9,510 bases of DNA from an uncultured Acidimicrobiia bacterium (lineage in GTDB: Bacteria > Actinomycetota > Acidimicrobiia > UBA5794). This document shows positions 1 to 6,329 of this stretch, in pieces; position 1 is the stretch's first letter, and each line of letters begins with the position of its first letter. Both the position numbers and the translations under genes were made by a program. The notes beneath the pieces were generated by a model, which saw nothing but the letters and a program-made list of their open reading frames with translations, was not told where the DNA came from and made no database searches. The stretch is from contig CAJQOW010000027.1 in the NCBI GenBank assembly GCA_905480055.1, positions 1 to 9,510 of the forward strand, in the 5' to 3' direction.

Positions 1-430
1 GAGCCTCTCGAGCTTCCATCTTCTCCGCGTCTTCGTCGTCCACATGATCCCACCCAAGGAGGTGCAATACACCGTGGCAGACAATCAGGTGAAGCTCATC
101 ATCGAGTGACACGTCGTACTCGGTCGCATGCGCTGAGACGATGTCGGTTGATATGAAGATGTCTCCAAGGGCGAGCGGAGGTCCACCGTTGCGCGCCCGA
201 GGCGGCACGCCGGGTGCAGCGTCCTCGATGGGAAACGACAACACATCCGTCGGCCCCGACTTACCGAGATGCTCTTCGTTCAGCGCCGCGATCTCTTCGT
301 TGCCGATGAAGCTGATGGACAACTCCGCGTCATCAGGTACGCCCTCGCGCTCGAGCGTCGCGGCGACAAACTCCTGCAATGCGTCTATGTCAACCGTCGC
401 CGGGCGTTGCCCCGAGATGTCAACCGTCAT
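1..430 (-). CDS. ybeY: YbeY endoribonuclease (3' end cut by window edge)
   Basis: YbeY is a zinc-dependent single-strand endoribonuclease needed for 16S rRNA 3'-end maturation and 70S ribosome quality control in the cytoplasm. About 143 residues are visible of a family length near 150-170, so only the C-terminus is missing. The metal-binding motif is clear near the truncated end, HGVLHLLGWDH, with the three histidines in the family H-x3-H-x5-H spacing. Before it come the family segments ISFIGNEEIAALNEEHLG and TDVLSFP, then LGDIFIS. The ATG at 430-428 overlaps the TGA of the upstream 7TM-HD gene (ATGA). No Shine-Dalgarno stands before it, so translation is probably coupled to the upstream gene. 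The order phoH / 7TM-HD / ybeY is a known neighbourhood, also seen in Firmicutes, which supports the call. Confidence 0.96.
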   Translation of the reverse strand, partial: MTVDISGQRPATVDIDALQEFVAATLEREGVPDDAELSISFIGNEEIAALNEEHLGKSGPTDVLSFPIEDAAPGVPPRARNGGPPLALGDIFISTDIVSAHATEYDVSLDDELHLIVCHGVLHLLGWDHVDDEDAEKMEAREA

Positions 431-2934
431 GCGACCCCGGTCGGCTCGGCATCGGGTGACTCGACAGCGTTCAGTTCCTCTGAAGGTGCCTCTGGCTCAA
501 CGATGGCCTGGGTCTCCGTGGTTGGGAAGTCCGGGTACTCAACACGAGCGTGGTAGTACGCAGCCAGGCCTGCGACGATCTCTCGCTTGATCACCGTGAG
601 GTCACCGAAGGTGATCGACGAGTCGTCGAACTGCCCGTCTTCGAGCTTCTCCGCGACGATGTCATCCACGAGCTTGGTGAGGCCGGCCTCCGTGGGCTGA
701 CCCTGTTGGGCGTAGGCCCTGGCGGCAGCCTCAGTGGAATCGGAAACCATCACGATCGCCATTTCCTTGGACACCGGCTTCGTGCCGTGGTGGCGGAAGA
801 GCTCCGGATCCACCTCTGGATCGTCGGTCAACGCCTTGTGGTAGAAGTACCGCATCAGGCTGGTTCCGTGGTGCATGCGGATGCCGTTCGCGACGTCTTC
901 CGGAATCTTGAAGTGGCTTGCGAGCTGGAGACCGTCGGTGACATGGCCACGAATGAGCTCGGCACTCTCGGCTGGCTCGAGCTCGTCGTGTGGGTTGTAG
1001 CCGAGCTGGTTCTCGACAAAGTACTGGGGATTCTCGGTCTTGCCGAGGTCGTGATACCAGGCAGCAGCCTGCGCAAGGAGCGGATCAGCCTTGACGGCCC
1101 TTGCAGCACGACCGGCCAGCGAACCAACGAGCATCGAATGGTTGAAGGTGCCCGGGGCCTTCTCTTCCAACTCCTGGAGGGCCGGATGGTTGCGATCAAG
1201 CAGGTCGAGCAGCGACATCGACGTGGTCACACCGAAGGCGTTCTCAAGGAACGAGACGAGGCCCTGTGCCAGGAAGCCACCGATGACGGCACCAATGAAC
1301 GCCCAAAGCGCAGCCTCCAGCGGCGATGCATTCTCTGCGCCGTAGAAGAACAGGAATTCCAGGCTCATCGCGACCGGGATCACGAGGGCAGCCGCGGATA
1401 GGACCGACAGCCTCAGCTGGGCCCTGGTGGAAACGCTCGAGACGAACGCAACCGGGATGGCGGCCGTGATCCCTGCGAACACGGTGAAGGTGACATCCGT
1501 GGTAGCAATCGCGGTGAAGCCAGCCATGGGAATCGCCATCAGCAAGGCGGTCCGGGGGTTGAACAAGATCGCAGCCATGACGCCAATCGCAACTGCCGGC
1601 ATCACGTATCCGATGGAGTGGTTGTCAGGGCTCACCACGATGTCCGGGACCTTCGACACGATCGCAGCGAGTACGAGGATGATCGACAGCAGCACGATGT
1701 CACGCGTCCGCTCGAGGTATTGCGGTGCGATCCGGAACATCAGGAATGCAAAGAGCAGGATTGCCACCGCGCCGGCGACGGCAAGCGCCCAACCCGGTGC
1801 CACGACGACAATCTCTGGCGCATAGAGCTCGAGTTCGTTGATGGCAGCGACCTCGACGCTGGTGAGGATGTCACCTTCTTCTGCAATGGTGTCGCCCTCA
1901 TTGAACGTCACCGTCTGCTCAGGCACAGCGTTTCTGGCGGCGGCCTTGTCCTCTTCCCATTGGACGGCATCGATTTCCTCATTGGCTTCGAGTCGCTGAC
2001 CAACGAGCGTCGCTATTGCGGTGTGCGTGTCATCGACATCGTCCGCAGGTATGCCCGAGATGAACATCGGTGGCCTGGTGCTCGGAAGGAGGTAGGTCTG
2101 GCGAACATCGTTGATCTCCGACTCACGGATACCGGAAGTGAGCTCATCCTGGGCCCAACCGATAGCTGTTGCCTGCATGTCAGGGAAGACGCTCTGCTCT
2201 CCGGCTTCGACCCGATCGAGATCGTTCTCGTGGAGCAGCACGAAACTCGTAAGCACGTCCTGCCCAAGAACGGCGTGCTCCAGGGCGAGAGCGGCTATTT
2301 GCTCGGTCACATCGCGCCGCGGCCGATTCTCTTCCGCAGGAATGGTGGTCGTGGTGGCCGGTGGTTCGGTCGTCGTTGTCGACTCTTCCCACACATAGAC
2401 GAACAGGTTGATCGTTGTGCCCTCGACGACCTCACTTCCAACATCGGGAATCTGCGCAGCGATGAGGCCATCCCGCTCCTCAACGGCCGTGTCAATCGCT
2501 CGGGTGACCGCAACGAAGAGACCGGACTCGGCTGCGAGCTCCTCGGCTTCGGTCACGGACAGGTTCGTGAAGTCAGGCACCACCTGCATCGTCGGTGCGT
2601 CCACATCTTCATACGCCCCTTCTTCGAGGTCGCTGAAGAGGGCATTGATCGCATTGATGACCCGCTGGCTGCTGGCACCGTTGATGTCGTACGGCGCAGG
2701 AACATTGTTCTCGGCGAGGGTCCGCTGCCTCTCCGTTTCCTCGGGGTCTGGAATATCGGATGTCGAGCGATTTGCCACGAAGTCCTGAGGCGCTGCCTCA
2801 CCGACCGCTATCGCCGGAGGTGCTGCCTGTGAGCTGTCGTACCCGATGAGCAAGATCACCGCGACGATGATCACCGTGAGGCCGAGGATGCCACCATGGA
2901 CGGCAAGGCGGTTTTGCGCCATCCAGGCACTCAT
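427..2934 (-). CDS. pgpH: 7TM-HD (PgpH/YqfF-type) cyclic di-AMP phosphodiesterase with an inserted PASTA domain
   Basis: 835 residues; Listeria PgpH is roughly 720. Characterised family members hydrolyse c-di-AMP to pApA with a cytoplasmic HD domain. Layout: N-terminal membrane anchor at about 12-31; extracellular 7TMR-HDED region at about 55-375; a cluster of about seven membrane helices at about 378-562; HD domain at about 590-770; acidic Pro/Glu-rich tail at 803-835. The metal ligands are present: H599 (FNHS), H628-D629 (YHDLGK), H664 (RGHV), H688-H689 (HHGT) and D732. Family landmarks PGTFNHS, YFVENQ and NPHD are intact, so the enzyme should be active. The oddity is a PASTA domain (about residues 116-182) followed by a Thr-rich linker (185-199), splitting the HDED region. 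The ATG at 2934 overlaps the phoH TGA (ATGA) and has an AGGAG/AAGGA ribosome site. Family assignment is firm; the substrate is inferred from homologues. Confidence 0.95.
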   Translation of the reverse strand: MSAWMAQNRLAVHGGILGLTVIIVAVILLIGYDSSQAAPPAIAVGEAAPQDFVANRSTSDIPDPEETERQRTLAENNVPAPYDINGASSQRVINAINALFSDLEEGAYEDVDAPTMQVVPDFTNLSVTEAEELAAESGLFVAVTRAIDTAVEERDGLIAAQIPDVGSEVVEGTTINLFVYVWEESTTTTEPPATTTTIPAEENRPRRDVTEQIAALALEHAVLGQDVLTSFVLLHENDLDRVEAGEQSVFPDMQATAIGWAQDELTSGIRESEINDVRQTYLLPSTRPPMFISGIPADDVDDTHTAIATLVGQRLEANEEIDAVQWEEDKAAARNAVPEQTVTFNEGDTIAEEGDILTSVEVAAINELELYAPEIVVVAPGWALAVAGAVAILLFAFLMFRIAPQYLERTRDIVLLSIILVLAAIVSKVPDIVVSPDNHSIGYVMPAVAIGVMAAILFNPRTALLMAIPMAGFTAIATTDVTFTVFAGITAAIPVAFVSSVSTRAQLRLSVLSAAALVIPVAMSLEFLFFYGAENASPLEAALWAFIGAVIGGFLAQGLVSFLENAFGVTTSMSLLDLLDRNHPALQELEEKAPGTFNHSMLVGSLAGRAARAVKADPLLAQAAAWYHDLGKTENPQYFVENQLGYNPHDELEPAESAELIRGHVTDGLQLASHFKIPEDVANGIRMHHGTSLMRYFYHKALTDDPEVDPELFRHHGTKPVSKEMAIVMVSDSTEAAARAYAQQGQPTEAGLTKLVDDIVAEKLEDGQFDDSSITFGDLTVIKREIVAGLAAYYHARVEYPDFPTTETQAIVEPEAPSEELNAVESPDAEPTGVA
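2389..2589 (-). other. PASTA domain within the extracellular part of the 7TM-HD protein
   Basis: Residues about 116-182 of the 7TM-HD protein fit the PASTA pattern. The segment begins VPDFTNLSVTEAEELAAESG, like the family opening VPdv-G-s--eA---L---GL. It ends QIPDVGSEVVEGTTINLFVY, like sQsPaaGt-v--Gs-V-l-V. PASTA domains usually sit in the outer part of PknB-type kinases and class A or B penicillin-binding proteins, where they bind peptidoglycan fragments or lipid II. The domain lies between the first membrane segment and the membrane cluster, so it should be outside the cell. A low-complexity linker of Thr, Glu and Pro (residues 185-199, bases 2338-2382) follows it. HDED-like helical sequence then resumes near residue 205. 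Confidence 0.85.
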
Positions 2935-3911
2935 CGTCGTTCCTTCTCCTGCGCCTCGAACCGGGCGTAGGCGTTGACGATTGCCGCAACTATGCGATGG
3001 CGAACCACGTCCTCACCGGTGAGTTCGACGAATCCAACCCCATCGACGTTCCGCAACACTCTGCGCACGACCTTCAAGCCAGAGGGACTTCCGTTTCCGA
3101 GGTCCATCTGGGTCACGTCACCTGTGATCACCATCTTTGAGTTGAAGCCCAGCCTGGTCAGGAACATCTTCATCTGTTCCGGCGTGGTGTTCTGGGCCTC
3201 ATCGAGCACGACGAACGCATCGTTGAGCGTGCGGCCACGCATGTAGGCGAGCGGCGCAATCTCGATCGTTCCCTGCTCCATGAGGCGCCCAGTCTCTTCC
3301 GGGCCCAGCATTTCATAGAGGGCGTCGTAGAGGGGCCGCAGATATGGATCAACCTTTGCCGCCAGGTCTCCTGGGAGGAATCCGAGCCGCTCACCAGCTT
3401 CAACGGCTGGTCTCGAAAGAATGATCCGCCGGACGGAGCCGGTGACGAGAGCTTCAACGGCACACGCCATGGCCAGGTAGGTCTTTCCGGTGCCTGCGGG
3501 TCCCACCCCGAACACGAGTGTGTTCTCTCGGATGGCATCGACATACTTCTTTTGACCGAGCGTCTTGGCCCTGACGATCTTGCCCCTGCCGACAGCGATG
3601 GCATCCGTGAAGACGCCAGAGGGCCGTGGGACATCGGACTTGACCATGTCGATGACACGATCAACCCTGTCGCCGTCGAGGGATTGCCCCTCCTGGACGA
3701 GAACGAGAAGTTCCTCGAGCACGGTGTGGGCCAGGGACACTTCCCCGTCGTCTCCGGCGAGATCAATCTCGTTTCCACGAGCAATCAGGCGCGCGCCAGG
3801 GAACGCGTCCTCGACGCGTTTGAGATGCACGTCCCGATTGCCCAATAGCTCAACCATGAGGTGATTGGAGGGAACGCGCACCCTGGAATCGGTGTCCGGC
3901 GGGTAGGTCAA
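2931..3911 (-). CDS. phoH: PhoH family P-loop ATPase
   Basis: 326 residues, normal for the chromosomal PhoH (PhoL/YbeZ) group. These are cytoplasmic P-loop ATPases, thought to act in RNA metabolism with YbeY, although the exact reaction is not settled. The Walker A motif is GPAGTGKT at residues 137-144 and the Walker B motif is VVLDEAQN at 234-241. The family segments KTLGQKKYVDAI (116-127), LSRPAVEAGERLGFLPGD (165-182) and ITGDVTQMDL (262-271) are all present. The N-terminal 100 residues form the usual less conserved domain. The start is TTG at 3911-3909: an in-frame TAG lies two codons upstream and a GAGGAG ribosome site sits 7 nt before the TTG. GTG (residue 11) and ATG (residue 19) are alternatives with weaker support. 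The TGA overlaps the 7TM-HD ATG, so the two genes are probably cotranscribed, with ybeY next. Confidence 0.95.
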   Translation of the reverse strand: MTYPPDTDSRVRVPSNHLMVELLGNRDVHLKRVEDAFPGARLIARGNEIDLAGDDGEVSLAHTVLEELLVLVQEGQSLDGDRVDRVIDMVKSDVPRPSGVFTDAIAVGRGKIVRAKTLGQKKYVDAIRENTLVFGVGPAGTGKTYLAMACAVEALVTGSVRRIILSRPAVEAGERLGFLPGDLAAKVDPYLRPLYDALYEMLGPEETGRLMEQGTIEIAPLAYMRGRTLNDAFVVLDEAQNTTPEQMKMFLTRLGFNSKMVITGDVTQMDLGNGSPSGLKVVRRVLRNVDGVGFVELTGEDVVRHRIVAAIVNAYARFEAQEKERR

Positions 3912-3918
3912 GACCTAG

Positions 3919-3924
3919 CTCCTC
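3919..3924 (-). promoter_or_regulatory. Ribosome binding site that sets the phoH TTG start
   Basis: On the minus strand GAGGAG is followed by 7 nt and then TTG at 3911-3909. This is one of the clearest Shine-Dalgarno sequences in the window and favours the rare TTG start over the internal GTG or ATG. Confidence 0.7.
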
Positions 3925-3971
3925 GTACTTCCTGGCATCCGTGGGATGAGTGGCGTATCAAGAGTGACGTG

Positions 3972-3977
3972 AGTATA
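3972..3977 (-). promoter_or_regulatory. Possible -10 hexamer for phoH - 7TM-HD - ybeY
   Basis: The minus strand reads TATACT, five of six matches to TATAAT, in the 133-nt gap between the bldD-like gene and phoH. Transcription would start about 55 nt before the TTG start. No convincing -35 box lies 16-18 nt upstream (the sequence there is around CTTTCG), so the call rests on the -10 match and on the gap itself. Confidence 0.35.
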
Positions 3978-4015
3978 TCCGTCGAAGCCTGAAACGAAAG
4001 GGGAATTGCTCGGTG

Positions 4016-4030
4016 CAGGGCAACACCCTG
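4016..4030 (-). terminator. Weak hairpin just after the bldD-like gene
   Basis: On the minus strand CAGGG-TGTTG-CCCTG forms a perfect 5-bp stem with a 5-nt loop, starting 14 nt after the TAG of the regulator. It lacks a T-run; only a loosely T-rich stretch (CCCCTTTCGTTTC) follows. It may be a weak terminator or chance. Confidence 0.25.
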
Positions 4031-4044
4031 TGGTTCGCCGACTG

Positions 4045-4506
4045 CTAGTCGAGCGTGCTCTTTGAATCGAGCTGGGCCAAAAGCTCGGAGTCCTCGATGT
4101 CGAGGAGCATCGCAAGCATCGCAACGTCGTGCGCCCTGATGGTCAACACCTTGCCGTTGAAGTCCTGCCGCTGGACCTGAATCCGTTGCAGGAACCTGGC
4201 AATGACTGTTGCCACCGCATCGTCCATGTCATCGACCTTGTTGAGGTCAATGGTGACGCCGGTCGCAAGGGATCCCGTGATCTCGTAGGTATCTTCCTCG
4301 GGAAGCGGCTGATTGATCGGCACGCCGTAGCAGGCAGCAAGACGACGCAATCGCGGCAGGGAAAGGCTTCGCTCCCCCCGTTCGTAGGCGCCGAGCACGG
4401 CAGCCTTGAACTCACCGTCTGTTGCCTTGTGGACGTCCTGAAGGGACATCCCGCGTTGTTGACGAATCGAGCGAAGCCGCTCGCCCACGCGTTCGTTGTA
4501 ATCCAT
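4045..4506 (-). CDS. bldD: BldD-like DNA-binding regulator with a cyclic di-GMP-binding signature
   Basis: 153 residues from the ATG at 4506-4504, slightly shorter than Streptomyces BldD (about 167). BldD is a global developmental repressor that dimerises on DNA through a tetramer of c-di-GMP. The N-terminal XRE/Cro-type helix-turn-helix covers about residues 5-65: RLRSIRQQRGMSLQDVHKAT, then VLGAYERGERSLSLPRLRRL, then YGVPINQPLP, close to the same parts of BldD. The C-terminal domain contains QRQDFNGKVLTIRAHD, matching BldD's QRGDYNGKVLSIRQDD. The signature RxD-X8-RxxD is complete (R113, D115, R124, D127). A GTG at 4518 is in frame but has no ribosome site; the ATG has GGGAG 5 nt upstream, and that start also fits the BldD N-terminus. 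The gene stands between two non-coding gaps. Its targets are unknown, and BldD-type development need not occur in this organism. Confidence 0.85.
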   Translation of the reverse strand: MDYNERVGERLRSIRQQRGMSLQDVHKATDGEFKAAVLGAYERGERSLSLPRLRRLAACYGVPINQPLPEEDTYEITGSLATGVTIDLNKVDDMDDAVATVIARFLQRIQVQRQDFNGKVLTIRAHDVAMLAMLLDIEDSELLAQLDSKSTLD

Positions 4507-4509
4507 GCT

Positions 4510-4516
4510 CTCTCCC
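4510..4516 (-). promoter_or_regulatory. Ribosome binding site for the bldD-like gene
   Basis: GGGAGAG on the minus strand ends 3 nt before the ATG at 4506, with the GGGAG core 5 nt away. It overlaps the alternative GTG at 4518-4516, which argues for the ATG as the true start. Confidence 0.6.
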
Positions 4517-4584
4517 ACACCACACTGGGTGCTCGCGCGACCACATTCTGTGTCGGTGCAACCAAGGCTAGTCGAAGCTGTGCG

Positions 4585-4604
4585 TCGGCGCTAGCTAGCG
4601 CCGA
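4585..4604. repeat. Perfect 20-bp palindrome over the rsmE stop codon
   Basis: The arm TCGGCGCTAG is followed directly by its exact reverse complement CTAGCGCCGA. The palindrome covers the last codons and TAG of rsmE and lies 78 nt before the bldD-like ATG. As RNA it could form a GC-rich 8-bp stem with an AGCT loop, but no T-run follows on either strand. It could be a terminator of the kind without a U-tract found in actinobacteria, or an operator for a dimeric regulator. Confidence 0.6.
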
Positions 4605-5241
4605 AAAGCACCACCGCGGCAAGCGAAATGGCAGCAGTCTCTGTTCGCAAGACACCCGATCCTAACGCAACATGGTTGCTGAACATGGCTATCTCCGTCT
4701 CGGTGAATCCACCTTCGGGACCCACTGCGATCGTGACGTCACCAACCCATCGGCCGCCCTCGGCGAGCGGCATGCCTGCCACGTCCGCGACGAACGGATT
4801 CTGCAGCTCCGGATACTCGGCCACAGCGACCTGCATCAGCCACGCTCCCCTGCTCTGCTCGAGCGCAGAGGCTGCCCATGACTCCGAACGATCCGGCCGC
4901 GGCCGCACCTGGCTTCGTTCCGTGTTGATCCACACGAGTCTGCGGACCGACATCTCCTGGAGCTTCTCAACGATGAACCGCTGTCGCTCCTTCGACTTCG
5001 GCGGTGCGACCGCCATGGTCAAGTTGGGAGGATTGAGCGCAACCGAAACCTCGTCTCCCCTGGTCACGCCGTCACCGGTCCACGTGCCGTGGCCGATCGT
5101 TCCGGTGCCGTCGGTGTAGGAGACCGGGTCACCAATGGGGTAGCGCAGGACTCGGTCGAGGTGCTTGACGTGGTCTGGTCCGGTCTTGAGCTCGTCTGGA
5201 GCCCATGGCCCGGGCACGTACAGGTGAGGCTGATGCCTCAT
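4591..5241 (-). CDS. rsmE: RsmE, 16S rRNA (uracil-1498-N3)-methyltransferase
   Basis: 216 residues, somewhat shorter than the usual 240 or so. RsmE is a SPOUT (trefoil-knot) methyltransferase that uses S-adenosylmethionine to make m3U1498 in 16S rRNA of the small subunit. The C-terminal knot motifs are clear: [11 protein letters not shown] at about 173-183 and [13 protein letters not shown] at 193-205, where the cofactor is bound. The middle segment [29 protein letters not shown] aligns with the family's K-eLG-----teRS region but is divergent: EMSV replaces ELGV, and SRGAW replaces the usual S-R---P stretch. The N-terminal PUA-like domain carries [11 protein letters not shown]. The ATG overlaps the dnaJ TGA (ATGA). 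The TAG stop lies inside the 20-bp palindrome. The location after hrcA-dnaJ matches actinobacterial gene order. Confidence 0.95.
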   Translation of the reverse strand: MRHQPHLYVPGPWAPDELKTGPDHVKHLDRVLRYPIGDPVSYTDGTGTIGHGTWTGDGVTRGDEVSVALNPPNLTMAVAPPKSKERQRFIVEKLQEMSVRRLVWINTERSQVRPRPDRSESWAASALEQSRGAWLMQVAVAEYPELQNPFVADVAGMPLAEGGRWVGDVTIAVGPEGGFTETEIAMFSNHVALGSGVLRTETAAISLAAVVLFGAS

Positions 5242-6329
5242 CGCCTGAAGAGCCCGCGCTTCTTCGCTGCCGGCCGCTCACCACGCAACTCTGCGTAGGT
5301 TCGGAGTGCGTCTTCCTCTTCGTCTTCGAGATCGATCGGGACCGTGACCTCGACATGGACGAGGAGATCTCCCCTGCCGCGTCGCTGGAGGTGGGGAACA
5401 CCCTTCTTGCCGAGGCGGTAGACCGTTTCTGGCTGGGTGCCCTTGGGAATCTCGAGAGTTTCCGTCTCACCATCGAGTAGCGGAACCTCGACTTCTGTGC
5501 CGAAGGTTGCTTCGGTGAACCCGACCTGGACACGGTTATGGAGATCATCTCCGACGCGCTGGAAGCGCTCATCTTCTTGGACACGAATCTCCACGTACAC
5601 GTCGCCTGTGGGAGCATTTCGCTGCCCCGCGCCGCCCTTGCCAGAAAGTCGGAGCCTGGTTCCGGTGTCGACGCCCTCGGGAACTTCAACGGTCAGGCTG
5701 CGTTCACCGATGATGCGCCCCTCACCAGAGCACACTGAGCAGGGATGGTCGATCCGTTTTCCGCTGCCTGCGCAATCCGGGCAGTCGGTCACCGTCATCA
5801 TTGCCCCGAGGAGCGTCTGACGGGCGGCCTGCACCCTGCCCTGTCCGTTGCACGTCGAGCACATGATCGGATCGTGTCCTGGCTCGGCACCGACACCGTC
5901 GCAGTGGTCACACCGAACATTGGTATCGAAAGCGACCTCGCGTTCAAGCCCGAATGCTGCTTCGGCCAGATCGAGGTCGAGCCGCACGGCGATGTCGCGA
6001 CCGCGCTGGGGGCCGCGTTGCTGCCCACCGAAACCACTGAACCCGCCAAATCCGCCGCCAAAAAACTGCTGGAGGATGTCCTCGAGTCCACCGAACTGGC
6101 TGAACAGGTCTTGTCCCCCGAAGGTCTCCCCTCGGTCGTATCTGGCCCGCTTCTGGGGATCCGACAGGACCTCGTATGCCTCGGCGATTGCCCGGAACCG
6201 GTTCTCCGCCTCAGGGTCATCCGGATTGGCATCGGGATGCGTCTCGCGAGCAAGTTTGCGGAATGCCGATTTGATCTCGTCCTGGCTTGCGTCGCGCTGG
6301 ACCCCGAGGACTTCGTAGTACTCGTTCAT
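5238..6329 (-). CDS. dnaJ: DnaJ co-chaperone (DnaJ2 type, hrcA-linked)
   Basis: 363 residues, full length. DnaJ delivers unfolded clients to DnaK and stimulates its ATPase in the cytoplasm. The J-domain (1-66) contains HPD at 31-33. A short Gly/Phe-rich linker follows at about 78-102. The zinc-binding region carries all four CxxCxGxG repeats (starting at C140, C157, C183 and C197). The C-terminal substrate-binding domains follow, with GDVYVEIRV and [11 protein letters not shown]. Many actinobacteria have two dnaJ genes, one with dnaK-grpE and one (dnaJ2) after hrcA; the position here indicates the latter. The ATG overlaps the hrcA TGA (ATGA) and no Shine-Dalgarno precedes it, so translation is probably coupled. 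Expression should follow the CIRCE-like site before hrcA. Confidence 0.97.
   Translation of the reverse strand: MNEYYEVLGVQRDASQDEIKSAFRKLARETHPDANPDDPEAENRFRAIAEAYEVLSDPQKRARYDRGETFGGQDLFSQFGGLEDILQQFFGGGFGGFSGFGGQQRGPQRGRDIAVRLDLDLAEAAFGLEREVAFDTNVRCDHCDGVGAEPGHDPIMCSTCNGQGRVQAARQTLLGAMMTVTDCPDCAGSGKRIDHPCSVCSGEGRIIGERSLTVEVPEGVDTGTRLRLSGKGGAGQRNAPTGDVYVEIRVQEDERFQRVGDDLHNRVQVGFTEATFGTEVEVPLLDGETETLEIPKGTQPETVYRLGKKGVPHLQRRGRGDLLVHVEVTVPIDLEDEEEDALRTYAELRGERPAAKKRGLFRR

Noticed and set aside
1618..2832. A 404-residue open frame on the plus strand opposite the 7TM-HD gene
   Set aside because: It is antisense to a well-supported gene and its translation shows no recognisable domain. It is rich in Arg, His and Cys, typical of the mirrored frame of GC-rich coding DNA. 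The 283-residue plus-strand frame at 550-1401 is rejected for the same reason.
3963..3967. AGTGA resembling half of a BldD box near the phoH promoter
   Set aside because: No matching TCACC/TCACT half lies nearby in the right orientation; a 5-mer is expected often by chance.
4507..4518. GTG at 4518 as start of the bldD-like gene
   Set aside because: It has no ribosome site, and the GGGAG sequence serving the downstream ATG overlaps it. The ATG start also fits the BldD N-terminus better.
4542..4552. Small inverted repeat CACA-TTC-TGTG upstream of the bldD-like gene
   Set aside because: Four-base arms are too short to separate from chance, and no second copy is seen.
3981..4578. Shared 8-mer GTCGAAGC in both gaps flanking the bldD-like gene
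   Set aside because: The same sequence also occurs inside coding regions (for example near 2205 and 7591 in reverse complement), so it is not a specific shared site.
4507..4590. A sigma-70-type promoter for the bldD-like gene
   Set aside because: Candidates such as TTCGAC with CAGAAT have a 20-nt spacer, and TTGGTT is too close; none is convincing.
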